In this document: one piece after another, positions 9,102-17,596 of the stretch
Layout of the letters: each line of letters starts with the position of its first letter
How positions within the stretch are numbered: the stretch's first letter is position 1
Source: Trinickia dinghuensis
Lineage (GTDB): Bacteria; Pseudomonadota; Gammaproteobacteria; Burkholderiales; Burkholderiaceae
DNA length: 64,000 nucleotides
Assembly: GCF_003367175.1 (NCBI RefSeq)
Contig: NZ_QRGA01000005.1
Location: forward strand, 62,001-126,000
Reading direction: 5' to 3'
Notes under the pieces: model-generated
Told to the model about the DNA's origin: nothing
Database searches by the model: none
What the model saw: the letters and a program-made list of their open reading frames with translations, nothing else
Made by a program: the position numbers and the translations under genes

Positions 9102-10445
9102 ATGAAGCTATCGCCAGGCAGTGCGCTCCTGACCGATCTCTACGAATTGACGATGCTGCAGGCGTACTTCGACGCCGGCGTGAACGAGACGGCATCGTTC
9201 GAATTGTTCGTGCGCGCATTGCCGATGCAGCGTAATTTTTTAATGGCGGGCGGGCTAGAGCAAGTGCTCGATTATCTCGAGCATCTTCGATTTGGGCCCG
9301 ACGAGCTATCGGCGCTGGCAAAGACGCGCCGCTTTCCCGCTCCGTTTCTGCGCTCGCTCGAGCACTTGCGCTTCACGGGCGAGGTCGACGCGATGCGAGA
9401 GGGAACGGTGTTCTTCCCGGACGAACCGGTCCTGCGCATCACGGCGCCGATGCGCGAAGCGCAGCTCGTCGAAAGCCGTGTGATGAACCTCGTTCATTTC
9501 GAAACGGTCGTTGCGAGCAAGGCAGCCCGCTGCGTGCTCGCGGCGCCCGACAAGCTGCTCGTCGATTTCGGGCTGAGGCGGGCGCATGGCGCGGAGGCAG
9601 CCGTATTGTCCGCGCGCGCTTCCTATCTGGCCGGGTTCGGCGGAACGGCGACGCTCGCGGCGGGGCTCGCGTTCGATATCCCCGTCTACGGCACGATGGC
9701 GCATTCGTACGTGCAGGCCTATGCGGACGAAGCGGTGGCCTTCGAGGACTTCGCGCGCTCGCAGCCGACGAACGCGACGCTCCTGATCGATACGTACGAC
9801 ACCGAAGAAGCCGCGCGCAAGGTCGTGGCGCTGGCGCCGCTGCTCCTGAACGACGGCATCGCAATTCGCGGCGTGCGCATCGACAGCGGCGATCTGGGCG
9901 AGCACGCGAGGCGAGTGCGCCGCATTCTCGACGAAGGCGGGCTCTCCGGCGTGACGATCTTCGCGAGCGGCAATCTAGACGAGCATCGGCTGCACCAGCT
10001 GATGAGCGAGCAAGCGCCGATCGACGGGTTCGGCGTAGGCACGCGGATGAATACCTCGGCCGACGCGCCGTATCTCGACTGCGCGTACAAGCTCGTCGAA
10101 TACGGGGGGGAGCCGCGCCGCAAGCGTTCGGAAGGGAAGTCGACTTGGCCCGCGCGCAAGGCCGTGTATCGGCTCACTGGGCCGAACGGCGTGATGGCCG
10201 GCGATTTGATCACGCTCGCAAACGAGCGGCGCGACGGAGAGCCGCTGCTCGAGCCGGTCATGCGCGGCGGCAAACGCTGTGCACAGCCTGTGACGCTGCA
10301 CTCCGCGCGCGCGCATGCCTGGCGGCAACTGCGCGCGCTGCCGAACGCGCAGCGCACGCTCGATGTCGACGAGCCGTATCCGGTCGCGGTATCGGACGGC
10401 TTGCGCGAACTGGCACGGCGTCTCGATGAAGGGCGGCCCGGTTAG
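9102..10445 (+). CDS. pncB: Nicotinate phosphoribosyltransferase
   Basis: 447 aa. It makes nicotinate mononucleotide from nicotinate, PRPP and ATP in NAD salvage. Family signatures: LLTDLYELTMLQAYF at the N-terminus, VDFGLRRAHG, the SYLAGFGGTATLAAG segment, GTMAHSYVQAY (catalytic His region), RIDSGDLGEHARRVR and GFGVGTRMNTS. I prefer ATG 9102 (MKLSPGSALLTDLYELTM) to an in-frame GTG at 9051, which adds a non-conserved N-terminus. It converges with spuC. Confidence 0.94.
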   Translation: MKLSPGSALLTDLYELTMLQAYFDAGVNETASFELFVRALPMQRNFLMAGGLEQVLDYLEHLRFGPDELSALAKTRRFPAPFLRSLEHLRFTGEVDAMREGTVFFPDEPVLRITAPMREAQLVESRVMNLVHFETVVASKAARCVLAAPDKLLVDFGLRRAHGAEAAVLSARASYLAGFGGTATLAAGLAFDIPVYGTMAHSYVQAYADEAVAFEDFARSQPTNATLLIDTYDTEEAARKVVALAPLLLNDGIAIRGVRIDSGDLGEHARRVRRILDEGGLSGVTIFASGNLDEHRLHQLMSEQAPIDGFGVGTRMNTSADAPYLDCAYKLVEYGGEPRRKRSEGKSTWPARKAVYRLTGPNGVMAGDLITLANERRDGEPLLEPVMRGGKRCAQPVTLHSARAHAWRQLRALPNAQRTLDVDEPYPVAVSDGLRELARRLDEGRPG

Positions 10446-10547
10446 CCGCCTCGCAACCGTCCAGCCGCGGATCGATGCGGCGGACGTTCGTATTGCCGCG
10501 GTTCTTCTTATGGTGGGCTGCCGGCCGCGTCGATATTGCGATTCGTT

Positions 10548-11969
10548 CTACGCCATTCCGAACTGCCGTGCCGTTGCATCGACGGCGCGCTTCGCCTTGT
10601 CCACGATCTCGTCGATTTCCGCATGCGTGACGACGAGCGGTGGGGAGAGCAGCATGCGGTCCCCCGACGCGCGCATGATCAGGTTGCCGTTGAAGCAGAA
10701 GTCGCGGCAAACCGCGGCCACCTCGCTGCCGTTGGCGAACCGCTTGCGCGTATCGGCCTCTTGCGCGAGCTGCACGGCCGCGACGAGCCCGGCACCGTCC
10801 ACCTCGCCGACGATCGGATGACCGTCGAACGCTTGTCTCAGGCTCGCTTGGAAGTAGGACCCCGTATCGCGCTCGACGCACTCGACGATTCCCTCGTCGC
10901 GCAGCAGTTCGAGGTTGGCCACGGCCACGGCCGCCGCCACCGGGTGGCCGGAATACGTGAGACCGTGGTTGAACTCGCCGTTCTCGATGATCGGCGCGGC
11001 GATCCTGTCGTGCAGTGCGACGGCGCCCATCGGCACATAGCCGCTCGTCAGCCCTTTGGCGAGCGTCAATAGATCGGGCTCGAAGCCGAAATGGCGGTGC
11101 GAGAACCATTCGCCCGTGCGGCCGAACCCGCCTATGACTTCATCGGCCACGAGCAGCACGTCGTATTGGCGGCAAATGCGTTGAATCTCGGGCCAGTAGC
11201 TCGAAGGCGGAAAGATGACGCCGCCCGCCCCCTGAAACGGCTCGCCGATAAAGGCGGCGACGTTCTCGGGCCCGAGCTCGAGGATCTTCGCTTCGAGCTG
11301 CCGGGCTCGCTCGAGACCGAACGCTTCGGGCGAGAGAGCCGTGGGTGCTTCGCCGAAGAAGTACGGTTGATCGATATGGACGATATGCTCGACCTTCGAC
11401 GGCATTTGCTCGTGCATGTAGCGCATGCCCCCGAGCGTTGCCCCCGCTATCGTCGATCCGTGATAGCCGTTCTTGCGCGAGACGATATATTTCTTCGACG
11501 GTTGGCCCTGTGTCGCCCAATATCGATAGACGATGCGCAGCACCGTGTCGTTGCCTTCCGAGCCGCTGTTGCAATAGAAGAAATGATTGAACGGCTCCGG
11601 GGCGAGCTCGGACAGCAAGGCCGACAGCGCGATGACCGGCGGATGCGTCGTCTTGAAGAACGTGTTGTAGTAGGGCAGCTCGCGTAGCTGGCGATAGGCG
11701 GCGTCGGCCAGCTCCTTGCGGCCGTAGCCGAGGTTCACGCACCAGAGCCCGGCCATGCCGTCGATGATGCGGTTGCCGTCGGAGTCCCACAGGTAGACGC
11801 CTTCGGCCTTGACGATCACGCGGCTGCCGGCGCGATTGAGCGCGCCCATGTCGGAAAACGGGTGAAGATGGTGTGCGGCGTCGAGTGCGCGATAGTCGGC
11901 AGTACTGAGCGATGGCGCGCTGCCGTTCGGCACGGCGGTGGACGGTTCTAGATCTAGATCGTGACTCAT
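10548..11969 (-). CDS. spuC: Putrescine-pyruvate type class III aminotransferase
   Basis: 473 aa, PLP-dependent fold-type I. It shows AGLWCVNLGYGR, NSGSEGNDTVLRI, the NGYHGSTIAGATLGG phosphate region, VADEVIGGFGRTGEW, and the PLP Lys in LLTLAKGLTSGYVPMGA. Likely reaction: transfer from putrescine (or gamma-glutamylputrescine/GABA-type amines) to pyruvate. Third gene of an operon with a puuD-like hydrolase and a puuA-like synthetase, 34 bp after the synthetase stop. Neighbours strongly support polyamine catabolism; the exact substrate is inferred. Confidence 0.9.
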   Translation of the reverse strand: MSHDLDLEPSTAVPNGSAPSLSTADYRALDAAHHLHPFSDMGALNRAGSRVIVKAEGVYLWDSDGNRIIDGMAGLWCVNLGYGRKELADAAYRQLRELPYYNTFFKTTHPPVIALSALLSELAPEPFNHFFYCNSGSEGNDTVLRIVYRYWATQGQPSKKYIVSRKNGYHGSTIAGATLGGMRYMHEQMPSKVEHIVHIDQPYFFGEAPTALSPEAFGLERARQLEAKILELGPENVAAFIGEPFQGAGGVIFPPSSYWPEIQRICRQYDVLLVADEVIGGFGRTGEWFSHRHFGFEPDLLTLAKGLTSGYVPMGAVALHDRIAAPIIENGEFNHGLTYSGHPVAAAVAVANLELLRDEGIVECVERDTGSYFQASLRQAFDGHPIVGEVDGAGLVAAVQLAQEADTRKRFANGSEVAAVCRDFCFNGNLIMRASGDRMLLSPPLVVTHAEIDEIVDKAKRAVDATARQFGMA

Positions 11970-12003
11970 GCTCCCTCCATGAAATCGAATTGCGCGTTCC
12001 GTT

Positions 12004-13338
12004 TCAAACGTGCAGCAGCAGATGCTTGCGCTCCCACGAGCTGATGACGCGGAAGAACGCGTCGTACTCGGTTTCCTTCAACCTGAGGAACGCTTTGACG
12101 AAAGCTTCGCCGAGGATCGAGGCAAGCGGCCCCGAAGCGGCCATCAGCGTCAGTCCTTCCTCGAGATTGCGCGGCAATTGATACGGCATCCGGTAGCCGT
12201 CGTTCGCGAGCGGTTCGGTCGGCGAGAGCCGCTGCGTGAGACCGAGGTAGCCGGCGGCCAGCGTACCCGCGATCGCGAGGTAGGGGTTGCAGTCGACGCC
12301 CGGAATCCGGTTCTCGATGCGCCTTGCCGCGGGGGATGCATGCGGTATGCGAAAGCCCACGGTGCGGTTGTCGTAGCCCCATTGCACGTTGATCGGCGCA
12401 GCCATGAAGCGCGACAGGCGCCGATAGGAATTGATGTACGGCGCGAAGATCGGCATCAGCGCTGGCGTGTACTTCTGCAACCCGCCGATGTACTGATAGA
12501 AGAACTCGGTGGGCGCGCCGTCGCCGTCCGTGAACAGATTGCGGCCCGTCTCCAGATCGACGATGCTTTGATGCACGTGCATCGCGGAGCCCGGCTCGCC
12601 CTCCATCGGCTTGGCCATGAACGTGGCATACATGTGATGGCGCAGCGCGGCCTCGCGCACGGTCCGCTTGAACAGGAATACGCGATCGGCAAGATTGAGC
12701 GGATCCCCATGCAGAAAGTTGATCTCCATCTGCGCCGCGCCCACTTCGTGGATCAACGTGTCGACCTCGAGTTCTTGGATATCGCAGTATTCGTAGATGT
12801 CTTCGAACAGCGGATCGAACTCGTTGACGGCTTCGATCGAGTAAGCCTGCCGTCCCGTTTCGGCGCGCCCCGTGCGGCCGACGGGCGGGCGCAGCGGCAA
12901 GTCCGGATCCTTGTTCATCTCGACGAGATAGAACTCGAGTTCGGGCGCGATGACGGGTTTCCATCCCTTGGCCGCATAGAGTTCGAGGACGCGGCGCAAG
13001 ACCCGGCGCGGCGAAATCGCCACGGGGGTGCCGTCGAAATGCACGCAGTCGTGGATCACCTGCGCGGTGGGATCGACGGCCCAAGGGATCAGGCGGATCG
13101 TCGAGGGATCGGGCACGCAGACCATGTCGGGATCGGTCACCCCCGTCAAGCTGCCGTCGTCGGGGTACTCGCCCGTCACGGTTTGGATCATCACGGCCTG
13201 CGGCAGGCGCATCGATTCGCCCGACTCGAACTTGCTGCGCGGGATGATCTTGCCGCGCGCGATGCCCGCCATGTCGGGGATGATCGCTTCGATCTCGGTG
13301 ATCCGATGCTTCTTGAGAAATTCGTCGATGTCGTGCAT
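12004..13338 (-). CDS. puuA: Gamma-glutamylputrescine synthetase-type glutamine synthetase homologue
   Basis: 444 aa of the glutamine synthetase superfamily: N-terminal beta-grasp (IDEFLKKHRITEIEAIIPDMAGIARGK), then the catalytic barrel with VGAAQMEINFLHGDPL, AKPMEGEPGSAMHVHQS and NPYLAIAGTLAAGYLG. It lacks the GlnA-I adenylylation loop. Flanked by PuuD-like and SpuC-like genes, it most likely ligates glutamate to putrescine or another polyamine with ATP. Burkholderiaceae carry several such paralogues, so substrate specificity is inferred from context. Confidence 0.88.
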   Translation of the reverse strand: MHDIDEFLKKHRITEIEAIIPDMAGIARGKIIPRSKFESGESMRLPQAVMIQTVTGEYPDDGSLTGVTDPDMVCVPDPSTIRLIPWAVDPTAQVIHDCVHFDGTPVAISPRRVLRRVLELYAAKGWKPVIAPELEFYLVEMNKDPDLPLRPPVGRTGRAETGRQAYSIEAVNEFDPLFEDIYEYCDIQELEVDTLIHEVGAAQMEINFLHGDPLNLADRVFLFKRTVREAALRHHMYATFMAKPMEGEPGSAMHVHQSIVDLETGRNLFTDGDGAPTEFFYQYIGGLQKYTPALMPIFAPYINSYRRLSRFMAAPINVQWGYDNRTVGFRIPHASPAARRIENRIPGVDCNPYLAIAGTLAAGYLGLTQRLSPTEPLANDGYRMPYQLPRNLEEGLTLMAASGPLASILGEAFVKAFLRLKETEYDAFFRVISSWERKHLLLHV

Positions 13339-13411
13339 AGGAGTTCTCGATTCGTTGTTATGAGTGAGCCGAGTGAGCGGTTCTCATCGGGCGTCGGTGC
13401 CCATGCGTGGC

Positions 13412-14194
13412 TCAAGGGTGTGCGCCGGACTGCGCGCAAAGACGTACGCTCATGCGCGCCCGGCACGCCGCGCCGAACGCGCGGAAGATCGCGGTGGAAA
13501 ACGGATCGCTCGCGTGCTGCCATTCGGGATGCCACTGCACGCCGAGCGCGAAAGCCACGGCATCGGTCACGCGCACGGCTTCGATCAGGCCGTCGGGGGC
13601 GAGCGCCTCGACGGTCAGTCCCGGCGCGAGCTTGGCGATGCCTTGCGCGTGCAGCGAATTCACGCGGGCTTCTGTGCAATTGCCGGCCAGCGTGCGCAAC
13701 AGCCCGCCGTCGCTCAGCCGCACGGTATGCGCGGGGCCGTATTGCACGTCGAGCGGATCGGTTTGGTTTTCGCGGTGATCGTCGTGGCCGTCGAGTTCGT
13801 GCACACGTTGATGCAGCGTGCCGCCGTAGACGACGTTCATCTCCTGAAAGCCGCGGCAGATCGCGAGCACGGGCACGCCGCTCTCGATCGCGGCACGCAT
13901 GAGCGGCAGCGTCGTGGCGTCGCGTGCCGGATCGTGCAGCGTGCCCGGTGCGCTCGGCGCGCCGCCGTAACGGCGCGGCTCGACATTGGATGCACTGCCG
14001 GTGAAGACGAGACCGTCGAGCGATTGGAGGAGCGCTGGGATCGGCTGCTTCTCGCCGAGCGCGGGAATGGCGACCGCGAGCGCACCGGCGCCTTCGACTA
14101 CGGCGGTGATGTATTTGTCGACGACGACATGCGCGCGATGCATCCCGATTTCGGTGCTGTCGGCGGTCACGCCGACGAGTGGTTTATTTAGCAT
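13412..14194 (-). CDS. puuD: Gamma-glutamyl-gamma-aminobutyrate hydrolase-type class I amidotransferase
   Basis: 260 aa. Class I glutamine-amidotransferase fold (peptidase C26): nucleophile Cys in VLAICRGFQEMNV near residue 117 and the His/Glu pair in VQWHPEWQ near the C-terminus. It hydrolyses gamma-glutamyl-GABA to GABA and glutamate in the puu/spu pathway. ATG 14194 (MLNKPLVGVTAD) is chosen; an upstream extension to 14350 is low-complexity and unlike the family. First gene of the operon, 73 bp before the synthetase. Confidence 0.9.
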   Translation of the reverse strand: MLNKPLVGVTADSTEIGMHRAHVVVDKYITAVVEGAGALAVAIPALGEKQPIPALLQSLDGLVFTGSASNVEPRRYGGAPSAPGTLHDPARDATTLPLMRAAIESGVPVLAICRGFQEMNVVYGGTLHQRVHELDGHDDHRENQTDPLDVQYGPAHTVRLSDGGLLRTLAGNCTEARVNSLHAQGIAKLAPGLTVEALAPDGLIEAVRVTDAVAFALGVQWHPEWQHASDPFSTAIFRAFGAACRARMSVRLCAQSGAHP

Positions 14195-14936
14195 AACTAA
14201 CCAATTGCGATGAAATGACCGGTGTTCGAGCGAGGAACGATAGCGATCGAAGTCGCATTTCGCTCGGCGTTCGAAATCGAGCGTCGAAGTTCGCTGCTTG
14301 CGTCGGGGCGAGCGACGGCCTCGCGACGGGCGCGACGGCACGCGCGCCAAGCCGGCGCGGCGGACGAATCGAACGGGTAACGGACGGGAAAGAGGCGCTA
14401 CGGCAGCAACGAGGCGGCGTCGTCGATGTGAACGGCGATGTAGGCGCGGGCGGACGTGACGTTGTGTCGTCGAACGCAGCGGCGCGAAAGGATCGTGAAG
14501 ACGGACAGAAACCGGCGGAACGCAAGCGGGCCGGTGCAGCCGTCGGCGATGGCGCTGTCAGCGCGAAGACGATTCGCGACCTGACTGCGGTTCCATCTAA
14601 CCAAAGGGCCTCGGACTCTCACGATGACACTCGACTCGGTGATGTTGAGGAAAGCAAACGGTTCGGCACGTGGCGAAACGGCCTTGTGCAGTGCGGCAAA
14701 TCACCGCGCGAACTGCTCGACCGCGAACGACCGCCCGTTTCGGGCCGGAACCTGAGAGTCAGCATATATCAGCCAGGCTTGCCGTCAATCCCCTTCGAAG
14801 ATTTCGGGTACGGCATCACCGGCGATGATGCGTTGCATGGACTGGTCTCGCGTTCCGAGTTCCCGGGAGCGGTTGGCGTTCGACCCGAATTTCCCTTGCG
14901 AGTTCAGAACGTATCGCCTGTACCGATGCCGCTGCT
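14195..14936. other. 742-bp region without a recognisable gene
   Basis: It lies between the puuD start and the MFS stop. Frames are open on both strands but give Arg/Ser/Ala-rich products with no family likeness. An 8-bp inverted pair, GACTCTCA at 14614-14621 and TGAGAGTC at 14753-14760, was seen. It must contain the promoter of the polyamine operon at its left end. The rest may be a decayed gene or non-coding DNA. Confidence 0.45.
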
Positions 14937-16373
14937 TCAATTCATCGCTACGCCTTCGCTGGGCTGATCCGCGTGTTGGCCGTCGCCCGATCTTGCGGCC
15001 AAGCATGCGGCCCCGGCGTACGTGACGCCCGCGAGCACGCCCACGACGGTGAGTGCGGTCGACAAATGGGTCGCGAGCATGGCCGCCGCGCCGGCGAATG
15101 CGACGCCGAGCAGGCTGCCCGCTTGGCGCAGCGCATTGAGCAAGCCCGATGCGACCCCCGCCGATTCGGCCGGTACCTGTTCGAGGATCGTGGCGATCAT
15201 CGGCGGCACCGACAAGGCCGTTCCGGCACCGAACGCGGCCATCGCCGCGACGACGAACGCCCAAGCGGCCTGCGTTTCGAGCAATGCCGTCATGGCCGGG
15301 CCGGCGATGGTTGCGACGGTCAGCCCGACCGTCATCAAATGCTTCGCGCTCATGCGGCCGTGCAGCTTGCCGGCCAGCACATTGCCGAGCGAGAGACTCG
15401 CGGCCATCGGCAACATCGCGAGCCCCGTGTGACGTGCATCGAGCCCGCGCACGCCGTGCAGGTAGAGGCTCAGCAAAAACAGCACGGCGAAGTAGCCGAC
15501 ATACACGAGCGTGCCGCTCGCGTTCATTGCGACGAACTTTGCATTGCGGAACCACGTTAGCGGCACCATCGGATCCGCGACGCGGCGTTCGACGGCAACG
15601 AGCGTGCACGCGGCCGCGACGGCGACGACGATGGCCACGATCACTTCGGCGGCGCCGATGCCGCGCGTGGGCATTTCGATCGCGGCGAAGCACAGCGCCG
15701 CGAGGGCGATCGTGCTCGTAACCTGGCCGCCCCAATCGAAGCCGCGCGAGCGAGCGGGCACGGTGGCGCGAACGAGGGCCCAGGCGCCGGCCAACGCGAC
15801 GATGCCGGTGGGCACGTTGACCAGGAACGCGCTGCGCCAGCCGAATCCGTCGACGAGCAGCCCGCCCGCAACAGGACCGATCGCCGCGGCGATCGATGCA
15901 ATGCCGGCCCAGGCCGCGATGGCCTTGGCGCGCTGCGCGGGATCGTGGAACGTCGCGCGGACGATCGCGAGCGAGGCGGGCAGGAACAGCGCGGCTCCCA
16001 TGCCTTGCACGAAGCGCGCCGCGACCAGTGTGCCGACCGACGGGGCCAGACCACAGGCGGCCGATGCGGCAACGAACAGCGCCAGCCCCGATAAATAGAC
16101 GGCCTTCGCGCCGAAACGGTCCGACGCCACGCCGCCGGCGAGAATCAGCGCGGCGAAGCTCAGCGTATAAGCGTCGACGATCCATGCGAGGCCCGCGACG
16201 GAGGCGTGCAGATGCGCACGCATCGAGGGCAGGGCGACGTTGACGATCGTCGTGTCGAGTACCGCCATGAACATGCCGCTCGCGACGAGCACGAGCGTCC
16301 AGCGTTGCCGGGCGGCTTCGGCGCGTTCCAGCGCAGGATTCGGGGCAAGCGGTTCGATAGCGCAGTCGGTCAT
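14937..16373 (-). CDS. MFS drug exporter, DHA2 (EmrB/QacA-like) family
   Basis: 478 aa with 14 predicted hydrophobic spans. Family motifs: LDTTIVNVALPSM in TM1, ASDRFGAKAVYLSG (motif A) after TM2, RFVQGMGAALFLPASLAI (motif B) and AIGPVAGGLLVDGFGWRSAFLVN (motif C region). ATG 16373 has a strong AGGAG site; an in-frame extension to 16505 has none and would enter the divergent promoter. The adjacent divergent LysR-family gene is the likely regulator. Substrate unknown. Confidence 0.9.
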   Translation of the reverse strand: MTDCAIEPLAPNPALERAEAARQRWTLVLVASGMFMAVLDTTIVNVALPSMRAHLHASVAGLAWIVDAYTLSFAALILAGGVASDRFGAKAVYLSGLALFVAASAACGLAPSVGTLVAARFVQGMGAALFLPASLAIVRATFHDPAQRAKAIAAWAGIASIAAAIGPVAGGLLVDGFGWRSAFLVNVPTGIVALAGAWALVRATVPARSRGFDWGGQVTSTIALAALCFAAIEMPTRGIGAAEVIVAIVVAVAAACTLVAVERRVADPMVPLTWFRNAKFVAMNASGTLVYVGYFAVLFLLSLYLHGVRGLDARHTGLAMLPMAASLSLGNVLAGKLHGRMSAKHLMTVGLTVATIAGPAMTALLETQAAWAFVVAAMAAFGAGTALSVPPMIATILEQVPAESAGVASGLLNALRQAGSLLGVAFAGAAAMLATHLSTALTVVGVLAGVTYAGAACLAARSGDGQHADQPSEGVAMN

Positions 16374-16551
16374 GAAAGCTCCTGTTTTCGGCTTGATGCC
16401 AAGCTGTTCGATAGCCGGCGACAAGCCGTCAATGACCAAAAGTCTATAGACTGGTGGTGCTGCGACAAAGCAGTGAATCTGCGGAACTGTGATGCAAAAA
16501 TGCATCAGCAGGAAATCGAGCGGAAATCACTACGAATTCTCGTAAATCACC

Positions 16552-17424
16552 ATGACCAACTGGGATAACGCGCGCTTTTTCCTGGCGGTCGCCCGCACCG
16601 GCACGCTGCGCGGCGCCGCGGCGCGCTTGTGCGTCGATCAGGCGACCGTCGGCCGGCGAATCGCCGCGCTCGAGGAAGCGCTGTCGGCGCGGCTCTTTCT
16701 GCGCACGCCGACCATGTACGTCCTGACGAGCGCCGGCGAGGCGCTGATCGCGCCGGCCGAGGCGATGGAGCAGGCCGTCCACCAAATCGAGCGCCGCATC
16801 GTCGGGATGGACGATCAGCTGTGCGGCACGATCCGCGTCGCGACCACGGACTCGATCGGCAAGCATTTTGTCCTTCCTGCAATCGCGAAGCTGCGGGCCG
16901 TGCATCCGGGGATCGAGATCGTGTGCGTCACGTCGCCCGGCTTCGCGAACTTGACGCGGCGAGAGGCCGACATTGCCATTCGCACGCAGCGCCCCGAATC
17001 GCCCGATCTGATCGTGCGTCGCGTCGCGCAACTCGAATCGGGTATCTATGCGTCGCGCGCCTATCTCGCCGCACGCGGCGAACCGAGCGAGGGCGCCTCG
17101 TTCGAGGGGCACGATCTCGTCATGTATCAGCGGGCCGTGTTGCCGTCGATGTGGGAGTCGCTCTGCGGGGAGCCGATCCAGCGCGGGCGCGTGGCGTTTC
17201 AGACTTCGTCGTCGATGATGCTGTTCGAGGCCGCGATCGCCGGGCTCGGCGTGACGGAATTGCCATGCTTCAGGGCCGACCAGGAGCCGGACCTCGTGCG
17301 CGTGATGCCGAACCGAGGCGATCGCTTCGACATCTGGCTCGTCGCCCACGCCGATCTGTACAAGACGGCGCGCATGCAGGCGTTCATCGACGCCGTCGCG
17401 CGCGAGTTCGAGCAGGGGATTTGA
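16552..17424 (+). CDS. LysR-family transcriptional regulator
   Basis: 290 aa. N-terminal winged HTH (WDNARFFLAVARTGTLRGAAARLCVDQATVGRRIAALEE, residues 3-42) and a substrate-binding-like effector domain (residues about 90-285). It diverges from the MFS exporter across 178 bp (16374-16551), a typical LysR regulator/target layout, so it probably controls the exporter and itself. Inducer unknown. Confidence 0.92.
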   Translation: MTNWDNARFFLAVARTGTLRGAAARLCVDQATVGRRIAALEEALSARLFLRTPTMYVLTSAGEALIAPAEAMEQAVHQIERRIVGMDDQLCGTIRVATTDSIGKHFVLPAIAKLRAVHPGIEIVCVTSPGFANLTRREADIAIRTQRPESPDLIVRRVAQLESGIYASRAYLAARGEPSEGASFEGHDLVMYQRAVLPSMWESLCGEPIQRGRVAFQTSSSMMLFEAAIAGLGVTELPCFRADQEPDLVRVMPNRGDRFDIWLVAHADLYKTARMQAFIDAVAREFEQGI

Positions 17425-17596
17425 GCGCCGGCTGCGCTTGGCGATCGGCAATTGGCGCACAGGACCGTCGATAGAGCCGGAAGTTCGCCTGCGTTCGCAT
17501 GCGCCGTTCGCAGCCGACATTCGAGCATGTCCTCTACTATCGCCGACGCACGCGTCACGTTAATCTTGCGCGTCGTTACTTGGAGCACACACAACA

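Noticed and set aside
14592-14780. Riboswitch (glycine or TPP type), because of CTCTCAGG and CCTGAGA-like words
   Set aside because: The remaining conserved blocks are absent, and the words form a simple long-range inverted pair.
14215-14967. 250-codon plus-strand frame
   Set aside because: Composition is like random GC-rich DNA, no family likeness, and it overlaps the end of the MFS gene.
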